Shown: in pieces, positions 10,170 through 21,390 of the stretch | Layout of the letters: each line of letters begins with the position of its first letter | Numbering within the stretch: position 1 is the first letter of the stretch | Source: Lepidodermella squamata | Taxonomy: Eukaryota; Gastrotricha | Direction: 5' to 3' | Assembly: GCA_047495785.1 (NCBI GenBank) | Contig: JBLDXI010000029.1 | Location: 310,001 to 374,000 of the forward strand | DNA length: 64,000 nt | Position numbers and translations under genes: made by a program | The notes under the pieces: generated by a model | What the model saw: only the letters and a program-made list of their open reading frames with translations | Told to the model about the DNA's origin: nothing | Databases searched by the model: none

Positions 10170-11090
10170 CTATAAATTGGTGAGGGTTGTAGTTGTAGCC
10201 TCAAATTTGAGGTATTCGATTAAAGAAGGTGAAAGCAGTGCACCTAGGCCTTGCTCGATTGCTTGTTGTCGGCTGACAAAGCCCCGCGGCAGCCGTCTTA
10301 AGATTGCCAACCTCGCCATGAACTTCAGCTTCAGAGGAAAAATATCAGAAACAGCGGAATTCGCCAACTGGAGTATCTCTTCCTGGTTCGTGAAAACTCT
10401 TACTAGCTCATCTTTATCAAAGGACCCGTCCTCTCGGGAAGAAAGCAGCGCATCGAGAAAGCGATGTTCAACGTCTGACGCTGGCTGCTTACTATCAGCC
10501 TTCAGCTTTGCGATACGAACTAGAGCTGTAGCAGCTAGCTTGTAGCCAGAGTAGCCTGGGCAACCAGATTGGATTAATAAAGGAATAATCTCACTCATGT
10601 GGTATGGATCGCCGATTCCCAGATGAAATGATCTTCTGCCCATTAAAGCAATGTGATCCAATGGGTTAACAGTTGGCTTTGATTGATGCAGGTTGACTAT
10701 TGACTCAGTTTGTGGCGTTTTCAACAACAACTCGACAACCCTTACGCAACCGGTTCTGATGGCAGATGTCAGAGCACTGGAACGAGCGGCGTTTATCGAC
10801 TCGATAGCCTGAGACGCGTCCGGATGCTGTAGGATCGCTCGGAAAACATCTTCGGTGTGTTCGCCGAAGCCACTAAACCTGTGGATGATTGTAGAACCGG
10901 AGTGCTTTCTCTCCAAAATGTCGGCTCCGTTGCGAATCAAACGCGCTAGGATTTCCGCTCCGCATTTGTCAAGAGAACAAGTTGCGCCCTTGTCGAGTAG
11001 TTCGTTGATCTTGGTTTTATTCCGCCATTGAATGGCTTGCTCCAGGTCTTTACGGTAACGGTTTCTCAAAACACGCTTAGGCTCTTTCAT
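10170..11090 (-). CDS. ankyrin-repeat and SOCS-box-like protein
   Basis: Single exon, 306 residues, no signal peptide. The N-terminal two thirds carry degenerate ankyrin repeats (AILARLIRNGADILERKHSG; SSALTSAIRTGCVRVVELLL; PLDHIALMGRRSFHLG; IIPLLIQSGCPGYSGYKLAA). The C-terminal 45 residues match a SOCS-box pattern: FPLKLKFMARLAILRRLP, then LLSPSLIEYL. By homology to ASB proteins it would be a substrate adaptor for an elongin-B/C, cullin-type ubiquitin ligase in the cytosol; the target is unknown. It is intronless, unlike its neighbours. The fold is judged from pattern only, so repeat number is approximate. Confidence 0.65.
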   Translation of the reverse strand: MKEPKRVLRNRYRKDLEQAIQWRNKTKINELLDKGATCSLDKCGAEILARLIRNGADILERKHSGSTIIHRFSGFGEHTEDVFRAILQHPDASQAIESINAARSSALTSAIRTGCVRVVELLLKTPQTESIVNLHQSKPTVNPLDHIALMGRRSFHLGIGDPYHMSEIIPLLIQSGCPGYSGYKLAATALVRIAKLKADSKQPASDVEHRFLDALLSSREDGSFDKDELVRVFTNQEEILQLANSAVSDIFPLKLKFMARLAILRRLPRGFVSRQQAIEQGLGALLSPSLIEYLKFEATTTTLTNL

Positions 11091-11124
11091 TGCATCGATA
11101 GCGGTCTTGCAGTTTTAAAGTCAT

Positions 11125-11198
11125 TTATCAGGTACTTATCACGTTATAAGGTTATCATAAGGTTATCACGTAGCTAACAATGGTAATAACTGTTATCA
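11125..11198 (-). promoter_or_regulatory. cluster of five TGATAA motifs upstream of the ankyrin/SOCS gene
   Basis: TTATCA on the plus strand (TGATAA on the coding strand) occurs at 11125, 11136, 11152, 11163 and 11193, five times in 74 bases, starting 35 bases before the ATG at 11090. This is a GATA-factor type site. The density is far above chance, so regulation by a GATA factor is a fair inference. Confidence 0.55.
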
Positions 11199-11762
11199 CA
11201 TCCCAATCATTTGTCACTGCCGAAGGTTCCAGCTATTATGGAGTCAGGCTGGAGATCTATAAGCCACTATCTCGAGATCGTAGCCTTAGGGCATCATCCG
11301 TCTTTTCCTGTTCCATCCATATTTTGTCAGCTCTGAGCCGCTGATTGATTAAAATTCAGTAGAAAAAATGTCACCACCGCTGCCTCTCAAAATCAACCAA
11401 TGGGAGATGATGAGTTCTGAACTATAGATGTTCGCGATTTTTCGAGCCAATGAGCTTTCAATCGAGGGAAATGCTAATAAAAGGATAGATAAGTACCCTG
11501 CGTTTCATTATTTGCACGTTGGAGAATAACACTGAATTCGACCTGCTCGTCGGGTTGCTGCAAGTGATGAATTATTCATGATCAAATTGCTCACTTCACT
11601 TGGATGATGAATAATGTACTCGCCATTTGAGAGATGATAAAAGCAATATCGATTGTTTGAATGACCCCGATTTGGGAGGGGGCACATCACCCTCTCATCC
11701 CATTGAACTGGTTGATGGTTGAATTATTCCGAAGCTAAATTTCACCCTTTTCTCGAATAATC
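11199..11762. other. divergent intergenic region
   Basis: Promoter space between the ankyrin/SOCS gene (-) and the C-type lectin gene (+). It contains AATAAAAGGATAGATAAG near 11474, a TATA-like stretch with a GATA site, far upstream of the lectin ATG. No gene seen. Confidence 0.4.
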
Positions 11763-14584
11763 ATGTACCACTCAGTTGTGTTACTCCTCGTAACACTCGT
11801 TGTTGGTTTTTCTTCAACTCAGAACTGTTCAACGCCGTGCCAATCCACTCGTAATAGCATTTCACGACATGAACTAATTTTGCATTAAATAATTTCATCT
11901 CAGCTCAGTGCCCAACTGGTTATACTTATGTACCATGCTACGACTCATGCTACTACTTATATCCGTAAGTAATCTTTCTCATGGTGACGTCAACTTATAT
12001 TCGAAATTCTATCAAGGACGATGGAGTATTATATGGACGCACTGCAAGCTTGCACCTCGAATGGTGCACATTTTTTCGTCCCGAATAGCTACCAAGAACT
12101 GCTCGATATCACAACGTTGCTCGGTGCATCAGCCTCCGGGACTCAGTATTGGCTTGGTCTTCAAAACTACGCTCGAAGAGGCAAAGGCTCAACGCAGAAC
12201 GGCTGGACAGCAGCTGCGACCCGGGACCCAGATAATGTTTGGTATTGGATGGATTCTGATGAAACCGCAATCGGCCCGTCATTCAGCATGCCCGAATCGG
12301 GGATCTACGCACCCCTCGGTTCTTACTCGTGGCTTCATTTCCTCAACATTCCGTCCTCGACTAGTTTTGTCGCAACGATTTTCTACAATTCGACTAACTC
12401 ACGATGGCAGGCTAAAGTGACAGCTAGTTATTACGTCCAACGTAACTTCATTTGCGAGTATTCGCTAGCCTGCTGGACTTGTCCATCAAATTTCGAAAAA
12501 TTCAACGACTTATGCTACAGCTTCAGTCCAAATGCAGTGTCGTACAATGACGCTAAATCGTACTGTTCCAGCTTGCCTGCATCCCTTTGGAGCCCGCAAG
12601 TTGAGTCTGAAGTTGTATTCGCCCGACTCAAGGCGAATCAGTACAATTTACAGCTTTGGCTCGGCCTAGACCGCCTTGATGGGACGTGGAAGTGGGCGGA
12701 TGATGGTACGCCTGTTTTATCGGATGATGCTTTCGATGTGTATACTGGCGAGCCAGTTGCGAGTGGCACGGCATTCATTATTCGACCCGATGTGAATCCG
12801 TCGAACATATCGGCGGTTAGAGACGGTTGGCGCGGATGGGCATCAGTTGATGCTGCCAATGTTGGCTCAATGTATGCCGTAGCCTGTCAAACTTTTGCAG
12901 TATCGTGGTTTCTGGACAGTTCGGTAAAAATACCTGTTTTAGTACTTACGAAGCCTGAAAAATTTGATTTTTTTCTGTTGCATCGTTCGAATGGGGTTTC
13001 AACAATCTGCGAACGTGGGATATTTGAAGCCCAGGATGCATGATTTTATAAATAGATTATAATTAATATCATAACTCCTAATTCTGAGTGTAATAGTTTA
13101 TTAAGCAAACTAAAAAAATCTGCTATATAAACTGTATACAAAGCCTTTCCTAATTGCATAGTCCTCGAGTTCAGTTGAAACTACGACTGAGCCAATCACT
13201 ATGACGGAATTGACAACAGAGTCGGCTACAACTTCTGACTCGACAACTACCGATGCCGAAACGACTTCGACTGAGCCAACTACAGTGACGGGCCTGACAT
13301 CAGAGCCGACAACTTTAGACTCAACAATTTCTACGGATGCAGAAACTTCGAGCTCCACAGAATCGACGTATACAGAGTCGACATCTACTGAACCGACATC
13401 GCTGTCGTCTGACACAACGTAATTGAGAGAATTTAATTTAATTTTCTAACTGCTAAGCTTTGTGATGCAGATTAACGACAGAAATTGAATCCACTACATC
13501 AGATTTTACCACTGACATCACAACCACGACAGATTCAGGCCCTACATGTACGCAACATCGTTTGTTTCCGCGCTGCGTCATAATGAACACTTTTCTTCCA
13601 GCTTCTGAAGTTTCATCTACGACCAGTGACTTATCGAATTACACGGAAAGGTGAACATTTACCATCAGTAATTCAGCAAATAATTCTCATCCCCGTAAAA
13701 TGCTGCAGCACAACCTTGGAGAGTACCTCAACTTTTGAAACCACAACTGTGAAACAGCCGTTCTGTGGCGATAGTATACCAGATACAGGCGAGGAGTGCG
13801 ATGATGGAAACTTCATCGAGGGAGATGGCTGCTCACTGATCTGCATGTTAGAAAGTAAGTTTGACAAATTATTGGTTTTTGGTTGTTTTCTTTGTTGAAT
13901 CGAAATTTCCAGTGATCAATGGAACTATAGACCTTTACATCGCTATCGATTCATCTTTCGGCGTTCCTCTGGTTCAGTTTCAAAAAGTTCTTCAAATTGT
14001 GAAGCTTGTTATTGAACACACCGAAGAAACAGTCAAGGTTTTTACGAGCAACTCATTCCCTCTCTTAAAACTGTTTGTGAATAATTATCATAGACTGCTA
14101 TTGTTGACTATGGAGGTCGAACGACTGGCTTGAAGATTCACAACCTTCAAGATGCATCGTTGAGCACGCGGACTGATTTGGTCGATAGCATTACCGAGAC
14201 AGCGAGTTATTACGGCAACGATCCAAATTTTGTCAACCCGTTGCGGCGCTTTTCGGCGGCTAAAATATTCAACTCCGGTGGGATCATTTCAATCCATTTA
14301 CTGTTTTAAATTGTGTTTCCATCCTAGGGCGCAGCAATGCAGTAAAATGTGTAGTTTTGATTACGTCGCATTTCAAAGGCAACAAGCAATCCATCGATGA
14401 TTTTATGCTTCTGATGAAATCAACCGGTGCCAAACTTTACATCTTCTCGATCGGTGATAATATACCGCGAAGGCAATTGCTTCGATTTTATGACACCGGA
14501 GTCCCGTTTGATCACGTTGAACATGTTGAGAAAGCGCTGACAAGTGTGAATCGGATTCTTGGTCATTTGATGAGCATCGCATAA
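11763..14584 (+). CDS. secreted protein: two C-type lectin domains, Thr-rich mucin stretch, DUF4215-like repeat, VWA domain
   Basis: Ten exons join in frame (11763-11850, 11904-11964, 12017-12923, 13162-13418, 13471-13547, 13602-13650, 13709-13854, 13913-14037, 14094-14277, 14328-14584) to 716 residues. Order: signal peptide [22 protein letters not shown]1 ([10 protein letters not shown] ... FICEY); CTLD2 ([15 protein letters not shown] ... VACQTF); about 130 residues of Thr/Ser/Glu repeats likely to be O-glycosylated; a Cys-rich unit [18 protein letters not shown]; and a VWA-like domain ([38 protein letters not shown]). The MIDAS DxSxS reads DSS, so metal binding is doubtful. The calcium-site triplets (EPN/QPD, WND) are not evident in either CTLD. 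Such CTLD-mucin-VWA layouts are typical of nematode clec genes, often linked to gut and immunity. Least certain joint: 12923/13162. Confidence 0.8.
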
Positions 14585-14683
14585 ATTCTATTCACTTGGG
14601 ACTAATTTTATTAAAACATCATTCATGAATTTAGAGAATTTCAATTCTGAGGTATTTTTGTTAAATATTGACGAAATGAATTA

Positions 14684-16466
14684 TTATAAAGAAGGCCAGT
14701 TGCAAGTTTTATGCAAGCCGTTGTAGCACGGATCAGGGCAACACTTTTGGCTGAGAGGGCACTCTGCATCCGCCGAGCATAGCACAGGCTCGGGCCGATC
14801 TATGTAGAACTGAGGGTCGCAAACCACGAATCTCTCGTTAACATTCGGACACCGCCCAACTTTTTGATCACCAAGCGAGGCCGTCGAACAGTTGACACGC
14901 CGATTATCGATGAAAAATTCAGCTAAACAGCCTTGACAATAGCTTTGCTTGCATTCAGCTTCCGGATAGGCTGGGCAGTAAGCTATAGCAAAATCATAGA
15001 AATTTCCAGAGTCGAATCAAAGAAAAACAAAGCCTACTTCCTGTTGTACAAGGATTCGCAGTTGCACAAGGTGTTCGGAATGGGCAACTGCCATAGCCGT
15101 TACGTGGTTGATCGAAATACCGGATTTCACTCGGTCCAGGCATGGGTAGCACTTGAATAACCTCTTTCTCACTCGTAACCAACTCTTGCACACCATTACC
15201 TTGCTTTTTCGGTATGTAATACGGCCGATTTAATACAGGTCCAGACATCATCTGCATAGGCGCAGACGGAGGTTGGTAGGGTCGATTTAGAACTGGAGCT
15301 GGTTGGACCTGAACGGGTCGGTTAATAGTCGGAGGTGGTACCGGCGGATTGATGACCATAAAAATTGGTTTTTCAACTGGTCTCGGCGCCGGGGTTGGCT
15401 CCGGAGTTGGTTTCACCCAGGCGCAGGTCGTTTCGCATTGGTAGCGAGTTGGGAATGGTTTCGTTTTCACGGTTTGACACTGGCTGTAGACAAAAGCCCC
15501 GCATTGCTGGGAGGTGATGTTGAAGAACCAGCCGATAACAGCTCTACCCGCCTGCCAGCATGGGGATCGCGACGGCTCTGCTAGACAGCGGTCGTCGTAT
15601 GAGCGATCGGGAGCGGTAGCGGGGGAAGGTCCAGGCCACACAGGTTTGAAACTTGTTTTAGGTGGATCCGCTGGCTTAACAGATACTGGAATTGGTTTTT
15701 GAGTCTCGCCCCCGCATAAATTTGACGCTGTAGTCGTCGTTCCCTGGGGGCAGGGCCGCCTGGGTGGCTCTGTGATTGGCGGAAATTGGCTGGGGCAGCA
15801 CATAGATATAGTCGCTATAGGTCCATAAGGACCCCCTACAGTACACGAGTATCCAACAGGGCAGTCCGTATTCGTCGCGCATTGAATCGCGTCTCTTTCA
15901 TTTGTTGGCATTCTGCCAAGGGGGTAACCAAGCGCGCATATCCTGAAATCTCTTGGAATATCAGCGACAGAAGGCTGGAAGGATGACGGTAGTTTAAATG
16001 GCTGGTTCAAGTTAGGCGGAGGGAAATATGGTCTGTTCAAATCCGGCAATGGAGCTGGTGGCATAAAGGGCCTGTTTAGTGCTGGCGGAGGTGGTGGAGC
16101 TGGCTGGGGTACAACAGGCCGGTCCAACGTTGGCGGGCTTGGGGGAACGAATTGAATGAATTGAGGTGGACTTAACTGGGGAGGATCTGGAGGGGGCACT
16201 GGCAGCTTTGAGCAGCAAACTGTGACTGTGAGTAGATCCCTGTATGATGTGATTGTGCACCCGTAATTAGAAGGGCAATCTGCATCTGTTGCGCATTGAA
16301 TTGCATCGGCTTCCGATGTAGGATATCCATTCAATGCATCACCATAGCGGCAGAGTTCATCTATGAAAATGGAATAGGTGAATACTTACTAAGATTAAGT
16401 CTACTCACCAGACTTGGAATTTCTAATTGAAGCTATGCCAATCATCAGTAACAAGATTTTCGCCAT
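14684..16466 (-). CDS. secreted Lustrin-cysteine / Kunitz / WAP-like protein with LNRP proline repeats
   Basis: Exons 16466-16409, 16360-15038 and 14982-14684 join in frame to 559 residues. A signal peptide (MAKILLLMIGIASI) leads into a Lustrin-type Cys repeat (CATDADCPSNYGCTI ... VCC). A proline-rich stretch carries the motif LNRPF/Y, then a second Lustrin repeat (CATNTDCPVGYSCTV ... MCC). Next come a Kunitz/BPTI domain (RCLAEPSRSPCWQAG ... QCGAFVYSQC ... CETTC), more LNRP/INRP repeats, and a WAP-like Cys-rich end (LCSADAECPLSQKCCPDPC). The residue after Kunitz Cys2 is Trp and the Cys2-Cys3 spacing is 18 rather than 15, so classical trypsin inhibition is doubtful. Lustrin plus Kunitz is a nematode combination, suggesting an extracellular matrix, cuticle or anti-protease role. 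The stop is TAA at 14686-14684. Confidence 0.8.
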
Positions 16467-17321
16467 TTTCAATGGCTAGTCAATTTCAGGTAATTTTTCG
16501 ACGATTTTTTGATGAGATGCGCACTTGGCGGCGAAAAAATTGTGAAATAACACTTTGTTTACAAGTTACCATGTGTGTTTATCCTCGGTTTCTTCCATTG
16601 GGTCTGGTAATTAGTGAGACTATAAGTATCGTAGCTTCTTTGTTTGTTTGAACTTGCCGTTTTTTTGAGAGAAAAAATGCGTGCGCAATCTCATGCGAGG
16701 TCTCTTTGTTTACAAAACAAAGCGGCTTGATGATTCGTCCGTAATGCTTTTACCTGCACTCGCTGTGGGGAAGTACACGTTTCGTGGGTCGATGCACCCA
16801 TGAAACAGGGATCCATATGGTTGACATCCACGGAAAGCAAGCTCGTTGTGCGAAACGATCAAGGTTTATCAAAGTTGTATGGACCCGAAAATACTTCATC
16901 GAAAGTTTGTTGTTATCTTGGGATTTCATGTCCATTTTATGTATAACTTGCGCGAGCTCAGTCCCCGATTCGGACTTAACAACCATTTTCACAGCCCCTA
17001 TATCATAAAAAAGTGTATTAGGATTAGTAAGTGCATTCCTTTTTCTACCCTAATCTATTTGACCCTTCGCGACATCCGCATTAATAAGACAGCATTTACA
17101 CAAAGCTTGTGCAGCTACCACCCTGGATCTCCCTAATTACTAATAACGGTCAATTAAAAGAACAAGAAATCGATTAGACGGCTTATTTAAACCCATGGAG
17201 AGTAGATCATCTTTTGAATGTGAGCTGTGACCGATTTAGGCAAAAAACTAGAATCCAATCATCCTTAATCCTTAATATCAGAAAATAAAAAGCGAATGAA
17301 AAGGAAACAGAGATTCGTCCG
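16467..17321. other. intergenic, nothing recognised
   Basis: Small overlapping frames on both strands near 16750-17136 lack domains, signal peptides and conserved splice joints. Treated as non-coding. Confidence 0.4.
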
Positions 17322-20209
17322 ATGAAAACAATTTCAACATCGCACTTGAATACACTTATAAATTTAACTTCAATGGTGAACTCGGTGTCGAGCCACGGAA
17401 ATGTCACCCGAACCGATGCTGTTAACATGTCTTTTTGGTCAACCAGATCTGGCCATATGCTTGAAATGGCGATGGTAATAGGACTGGTTGGTGGACTGAA
17501 AACTGGATAAAAATGTCCTTTTCTAGGTTGCAATTGTCGGAGCTATTCTTATAGCTTCCACCATTGTACAAGTGATTACGGATGCTGATTTAGCCTCGGA
17601 GCGAAAAGCAAAGACTGAACTTATATACGTCAGTTTCCCTTTAAATATAGAATTGTCCCCAGAAATATAGGTCGAGTAGCTTTGACAATTCGATATTTTA
17701 CGGTATAACATTCGTAAATCGTTCATATCTGAACTCGCCGCACTCGATTTACTCATCGCAACTCGCCTCCGGCTCGTTCCGACTCCGTAAATCTCGGGCG
17801 GCTCCGTACAGATGTAAACGTTTTACTCATGTCATACCATACAAATATGAATTTGTAGCTACACATTATTCACGCATAACCTCATTTTCCAGACAAGCAG
17901 AGCTCTTGTCATGTCTGGTAAGTTCAGCCGCCGTTTCGTGTGAAAATGGCTTTTACCCTTTTTGTCCTCGCAGTCAACGATGTCATCATACTCCTGGCAA
18001 GGGAATTCGAAGTCGCTTATGAGTAACTCTGTTCAGCGACTTCTTTAGATATGTTAGTATTCTGCAACTTATTCTAGGTTCAATCGCGGCCCCTACGACG
18101 TTTACAATTCAAAAGTTCAAGAGACTGTGAAAGCACTCGATTCGGTAAAATTCCTTAGCCAGAAATTCCTTCTAAAGATTATGTGAAATATTCGCGCGGA
18201 GAATCAACTAGATACTTGAATGCATTTTTGGCTTTAAGAATTTTCCAGCTGAAAAGTGTCCCTTCCAGATTCTTCTATGGACAAAAGATTGGCCTTTCGG
18301 CGATCACTTCATCTTCATACCGCAAGCAAACCGGCAAGAAATATCGTCACCACTTATTTTGAGAGCGGCGATACGTGCACAACGAGAACTGCGAAAAGGC
18401 GTCAATGGCACGAGTGAAACAGGCGTCATCGATTTCTACGTCCGAATAATTGACAATTTGATAACAACCGGGCGTGCGATCGTCAGCTTGACACCGCGGT
18501 TTATGGGCTATCAAGAACTGCTAGCAACAACGCCTATATTTCAAATCGTAAATGTTTACAGACTGAAACCTCTAACATAATACAGTCTGAGTTCACTGAC
18601 AGTGGATGAACTACAAAAAATATGTTGTTGTCACGCGGAAGCTAGCTTACGAGAGTGAGTCCTGAACTCTTTGACCACTCCTATTTAACAGCTCGTCAAT
18701 ATAGATCGAACAATGGACATCCAAGACCCGGTATACACAAAGCTTCTGGAGTATGAGAAGGGCTTGTTACAATCTTAAATTGGGCTATGAATGGGTTTTC
18801 ATGCAGATACTATCATCGCTATCAAGAGTTTCTATCTGTCGCCCCTCTGATGTCGGCATACAGCCGAGATCGCGTCAGTAATTTCACCTCGCTGGACACC
18901 TTCAAGGAGGTCGAGCGCATGCACAGATGGGTAACTTATTGGCTGACATGATCGGATTCTGGACATTTCTCTTTTCCAGGTGCTAACAGCCGACTTTCGA
19001 TACGTCGACGGAGATGCGTTTGCTGAAGTCGCGAACGCTCATGATGCAGCAGCACGTTGGATTGTTGACAGGATAAGAGCGAGATCGGAAGCCGCCCTGG
19101 GAGATCACGCCAATGACTGGTCGTCCACTGAAGTTTTCTGTAAGTGAAAGATCGTCATAAATTGTTTACCTTTTGTCTCACATTTGGCAATTAATTGAAA
19201 ATTAGAGTGAGTGCATTCTCAATATTTGTAAGTGAAAATTATTCTATTTGTCAATATTATTCCGCAGCCATCCCGTTTATCGCTCTCTCGTCTTGCATTG
19301 CCGTTTTCGCTCTCGCCATGCACATAATGGCGACAATACGAATCCAACGTACTGTCGACGAGTGTTACGAAAATCTGAGGCAGCTTCGAGAAGCTTCGGA
19401 GCTTCTATACGACTACCTGCCCTCAAACACTATTAAAAGCTTCAAAATTGCAGGCCAAACTGGAAAAGTGCAACCATATAAAGGTTAGACTTTTCAACGA
19501 CTGGTTGGAAAATCTGTAAGTTTATGTTATTTCAGATGCCTGCGTTATGATAATAGATATCACAAATCTGAGCACTCTAATTCTCGAGATGGAAACGATT
19601 GATGAATTCGCTCATCTCATGTACAAAACGCATGAAATGCTGGAGGATTGTTTGCGAAAGCACAGCTGCTTCAAACTGGAAATGACTGGCGGTTGCTTCG
19701 TGCTAGCTTCCGGCCTCGGGGAACATCACGCAATCATGCATCACGTTGTCGATATGGTTTTGATTGCTCTCGAGTTCAAAGATGCCATGGAGAAGGTTAA
19801 CCTTGAAACCGACGACATAGACGGCGACGTTCATGTAAGAATCGGGATTCATATGGGCCCATGCCTTGGCCGTATTGTCACCCTACACATTCCTCGGATC
19901 ACTCTGGTTGGAGATTTGATGAAAGAAGCTTCGATGGTTCATTCAGCTTGCTTGCGTAAGTACCTCACAGATTCCAAGTTCTGAAATTTTTTAGAATTTT
20001 TCCTAGCTATGAAGGTTCAAGTTTCCGAGCGAGTTTATGGATTAGTTTCGCGGCAAACTGACGAGATCGCTTTTATGCGACGTGGCCCGATTCCTGGATC
20101 CCGGCCAGGAGAAATGTTGACAGCTTACTGGGCCGAGTGGAAGGACAAGGTCGATTTAGACTTCGACGATCGATCGACCGTCATGTCAACTCAATCATCG
20201 GCTCATTAA
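17322..20209 (+). CDS. two-pass membrane NIT-domain nucleotidyl cyclase homologue, probably inactive
   Basis: Thirteen exons (17322-17474, 17527-17628, 17893-17917, 17974-18022, 18078-18144, 18269-18547, 18603-18654, 18705-18765, 18807-18930, 18980-19139, 19268-19483, 19536-19955, 20007-20209) join in frame to 636 residues. Order: short cytoplasmic N-terminus; TM1 VAIVGAILIASTIVQVI; a helical extracellular NIT-like domain of about 370 residues (ILRAAIRAQRELRKGV, GVIDFYVRIIDNLI, FMGYQELL); TM2 FIALSSCIAVFALAM; a short coil; then a class III cyclase domain. That domain keeps the first metal Asp (MIIDITNL) and the base-selecting Glu (KLEMTGG). It has Gly for the second metal Asp (GDAY reads GGCF), and the NTASR block reads MKEASM, losing the transition-state Arg and Asn. 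Catalysis is therefore unlikely. NIT domains sense nitrate/nitrite in bacteria and occur in guanylate cyclases of some invertebrates. The 5' exon is the least certain. Confidence 0.75.
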
Positions 20210-20467
20210 TTCACAAAGCACCCGTCTACATATTATTCCCTTTTTGCCGTGACAATTTTCTATCGTAATATGTAATGAGTTTGAATTGGTCAAGGTATGG
20301 AATTTTGAACTATTGGAAGTTGGTTCATTCTCGAGTCTAGTCTCTGTAAATCTCTGTATGCCTGTCAGCATTTCATTTGTCTAACTTCTGTTTTTGCTGT
20401 GATCACCTCCTAAATCTTTAAATGTGTTGAATAAATGTGTATTAATTATGTTTATTAATGGAAAAAA

Positions 20468-20938
20468 TCACTTGGCACTGTCAGCTTCTGGTAAGGACGA
20501 GCCGAGAATATCTCGGAAAGATGCTAGGCTTAAATCGCCCAAATGATCGATTTTAACATCTATAAGCAAAGTAGTCCCTGCGACATACGCGAAGTGAGCA
20601 ATTAAATCTTTCTTAGCGTGTCGAATTTTGATCCGCTCCAACACTGCAGCAGAACTCGGAGCGTAGTGGATCAGCAGAATCCCGGAAAATATCCTCCTGT
20701 CACGACGGAAGTTGAAGTTCATGAATCCGAAACGGCAAGACCGAAATGGGAAACTTCCAATGAATTCGCGTAGGTTGCCCATGCTAGTTTCGTCACCTGA
20801 TTCTGTGTTGAACTTGCCGTATTTATCAGGCACCAGTCGCTCGCCATCTTCTGACAGTTTCACAGTGAAATAGTTGTACTCGCCACTTCTCAGCCGTTTG
20901 AAAGTGTAGAAACAAGTTTGGTCGATAATGACAGCCAT
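20468..20938 (-). CDS. ADF/cofilin-like protein
   Basis: Single exon, 156 residues, with an ADF-homology layout: N-terminal helix DQTCFYTFKRLRSGEYNYFT, central strand CRFGFMNFNFRRDRRIFSG, then LLIHYAPSSAAVLERIKIRH followed by AKKDLIAHF. This aligns with the actin-binding segment of cofilins (family WAPDTAPVKSKM..., ASSKDAL). The Trp of WAP is Tyr, and the basic long helix is kept (ERIKIRHAKKD). It should bind or sever actin in the cytosol if functional, but it is diverged and intronless. An N-terminal regulatory Ser, usual at position 2-6 in cofilins, is not seen. It could be a retrocopy. Confidence 0.65.
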   Translation of the reverse strand: MAVIIDQTCFYTFKRLRSGEYNYFTVKLSEDGERLVPDKYGKFNTESGDETSMGNLREFIGSFPFRSCRFGFMNFNFRRDRRIFSGILLIHYAPSSAAVLERIKIRHAKKDLIAHFAYVAGTTLLIDVKIDHLGDLSLASFRDILGSSLPEADSAK

Positions 20939-21390
20939 GATTTGTATCAGCTCTCTGCGGAATAATCTTGGTTATTTGAAGTCTTGTAAACAGGTTTCAC
21001 GTGAAAAGGCTTCTTATTATTCATCTTTTGTTTTTTTCACGCGGATTAAGTGGCGCTGCGTAAACTTGATTACGCAAAACTTCACACTGATACCAAACGT
21101 GCTGAGAAGAATAAAGGTTTTGCGCTGAATCCTGTGCCAAGAAACACCTCTGCGCTATTTTAGTTCTCTTAAGCCTTTAATGCGCGTATTAGGCACGCTT
21201 TTAGCACAGGCTATTTGCTATACATGAAAAAGTTTAAAAGGCTCGGAAAAATATTAGTTCACCGACATTTTATTGAATGATTGTGTTTCCAACCAACTGA
21301 ATTGATCATCCAAAAATAGTTACTGAACTTAGGGTTGACGAATAAGGTTGATAGGAAATGAATATTATAACAACTTTTCTGGCCTATTTG
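20939..21390. other. intergenic, nothing recognised
   Basis: Promoter side of the cofilin-like gene. No coding signal seen. Confidence 0.4.

Noticed and set aside
13043-13161. Gene end at 13043 making a two-CTLD lectin only
   Set aside because: Possible as an isoform, but a phase-matched donor at 12923/12924 and acceptor at 13161 link to the Thr-rich and VWA exons in frame through to a stop.
16750-17136. Three overlapping frames on both strands
   Set aside because: No signal peptide, domain or exon joints; composition like intergenic DNA.
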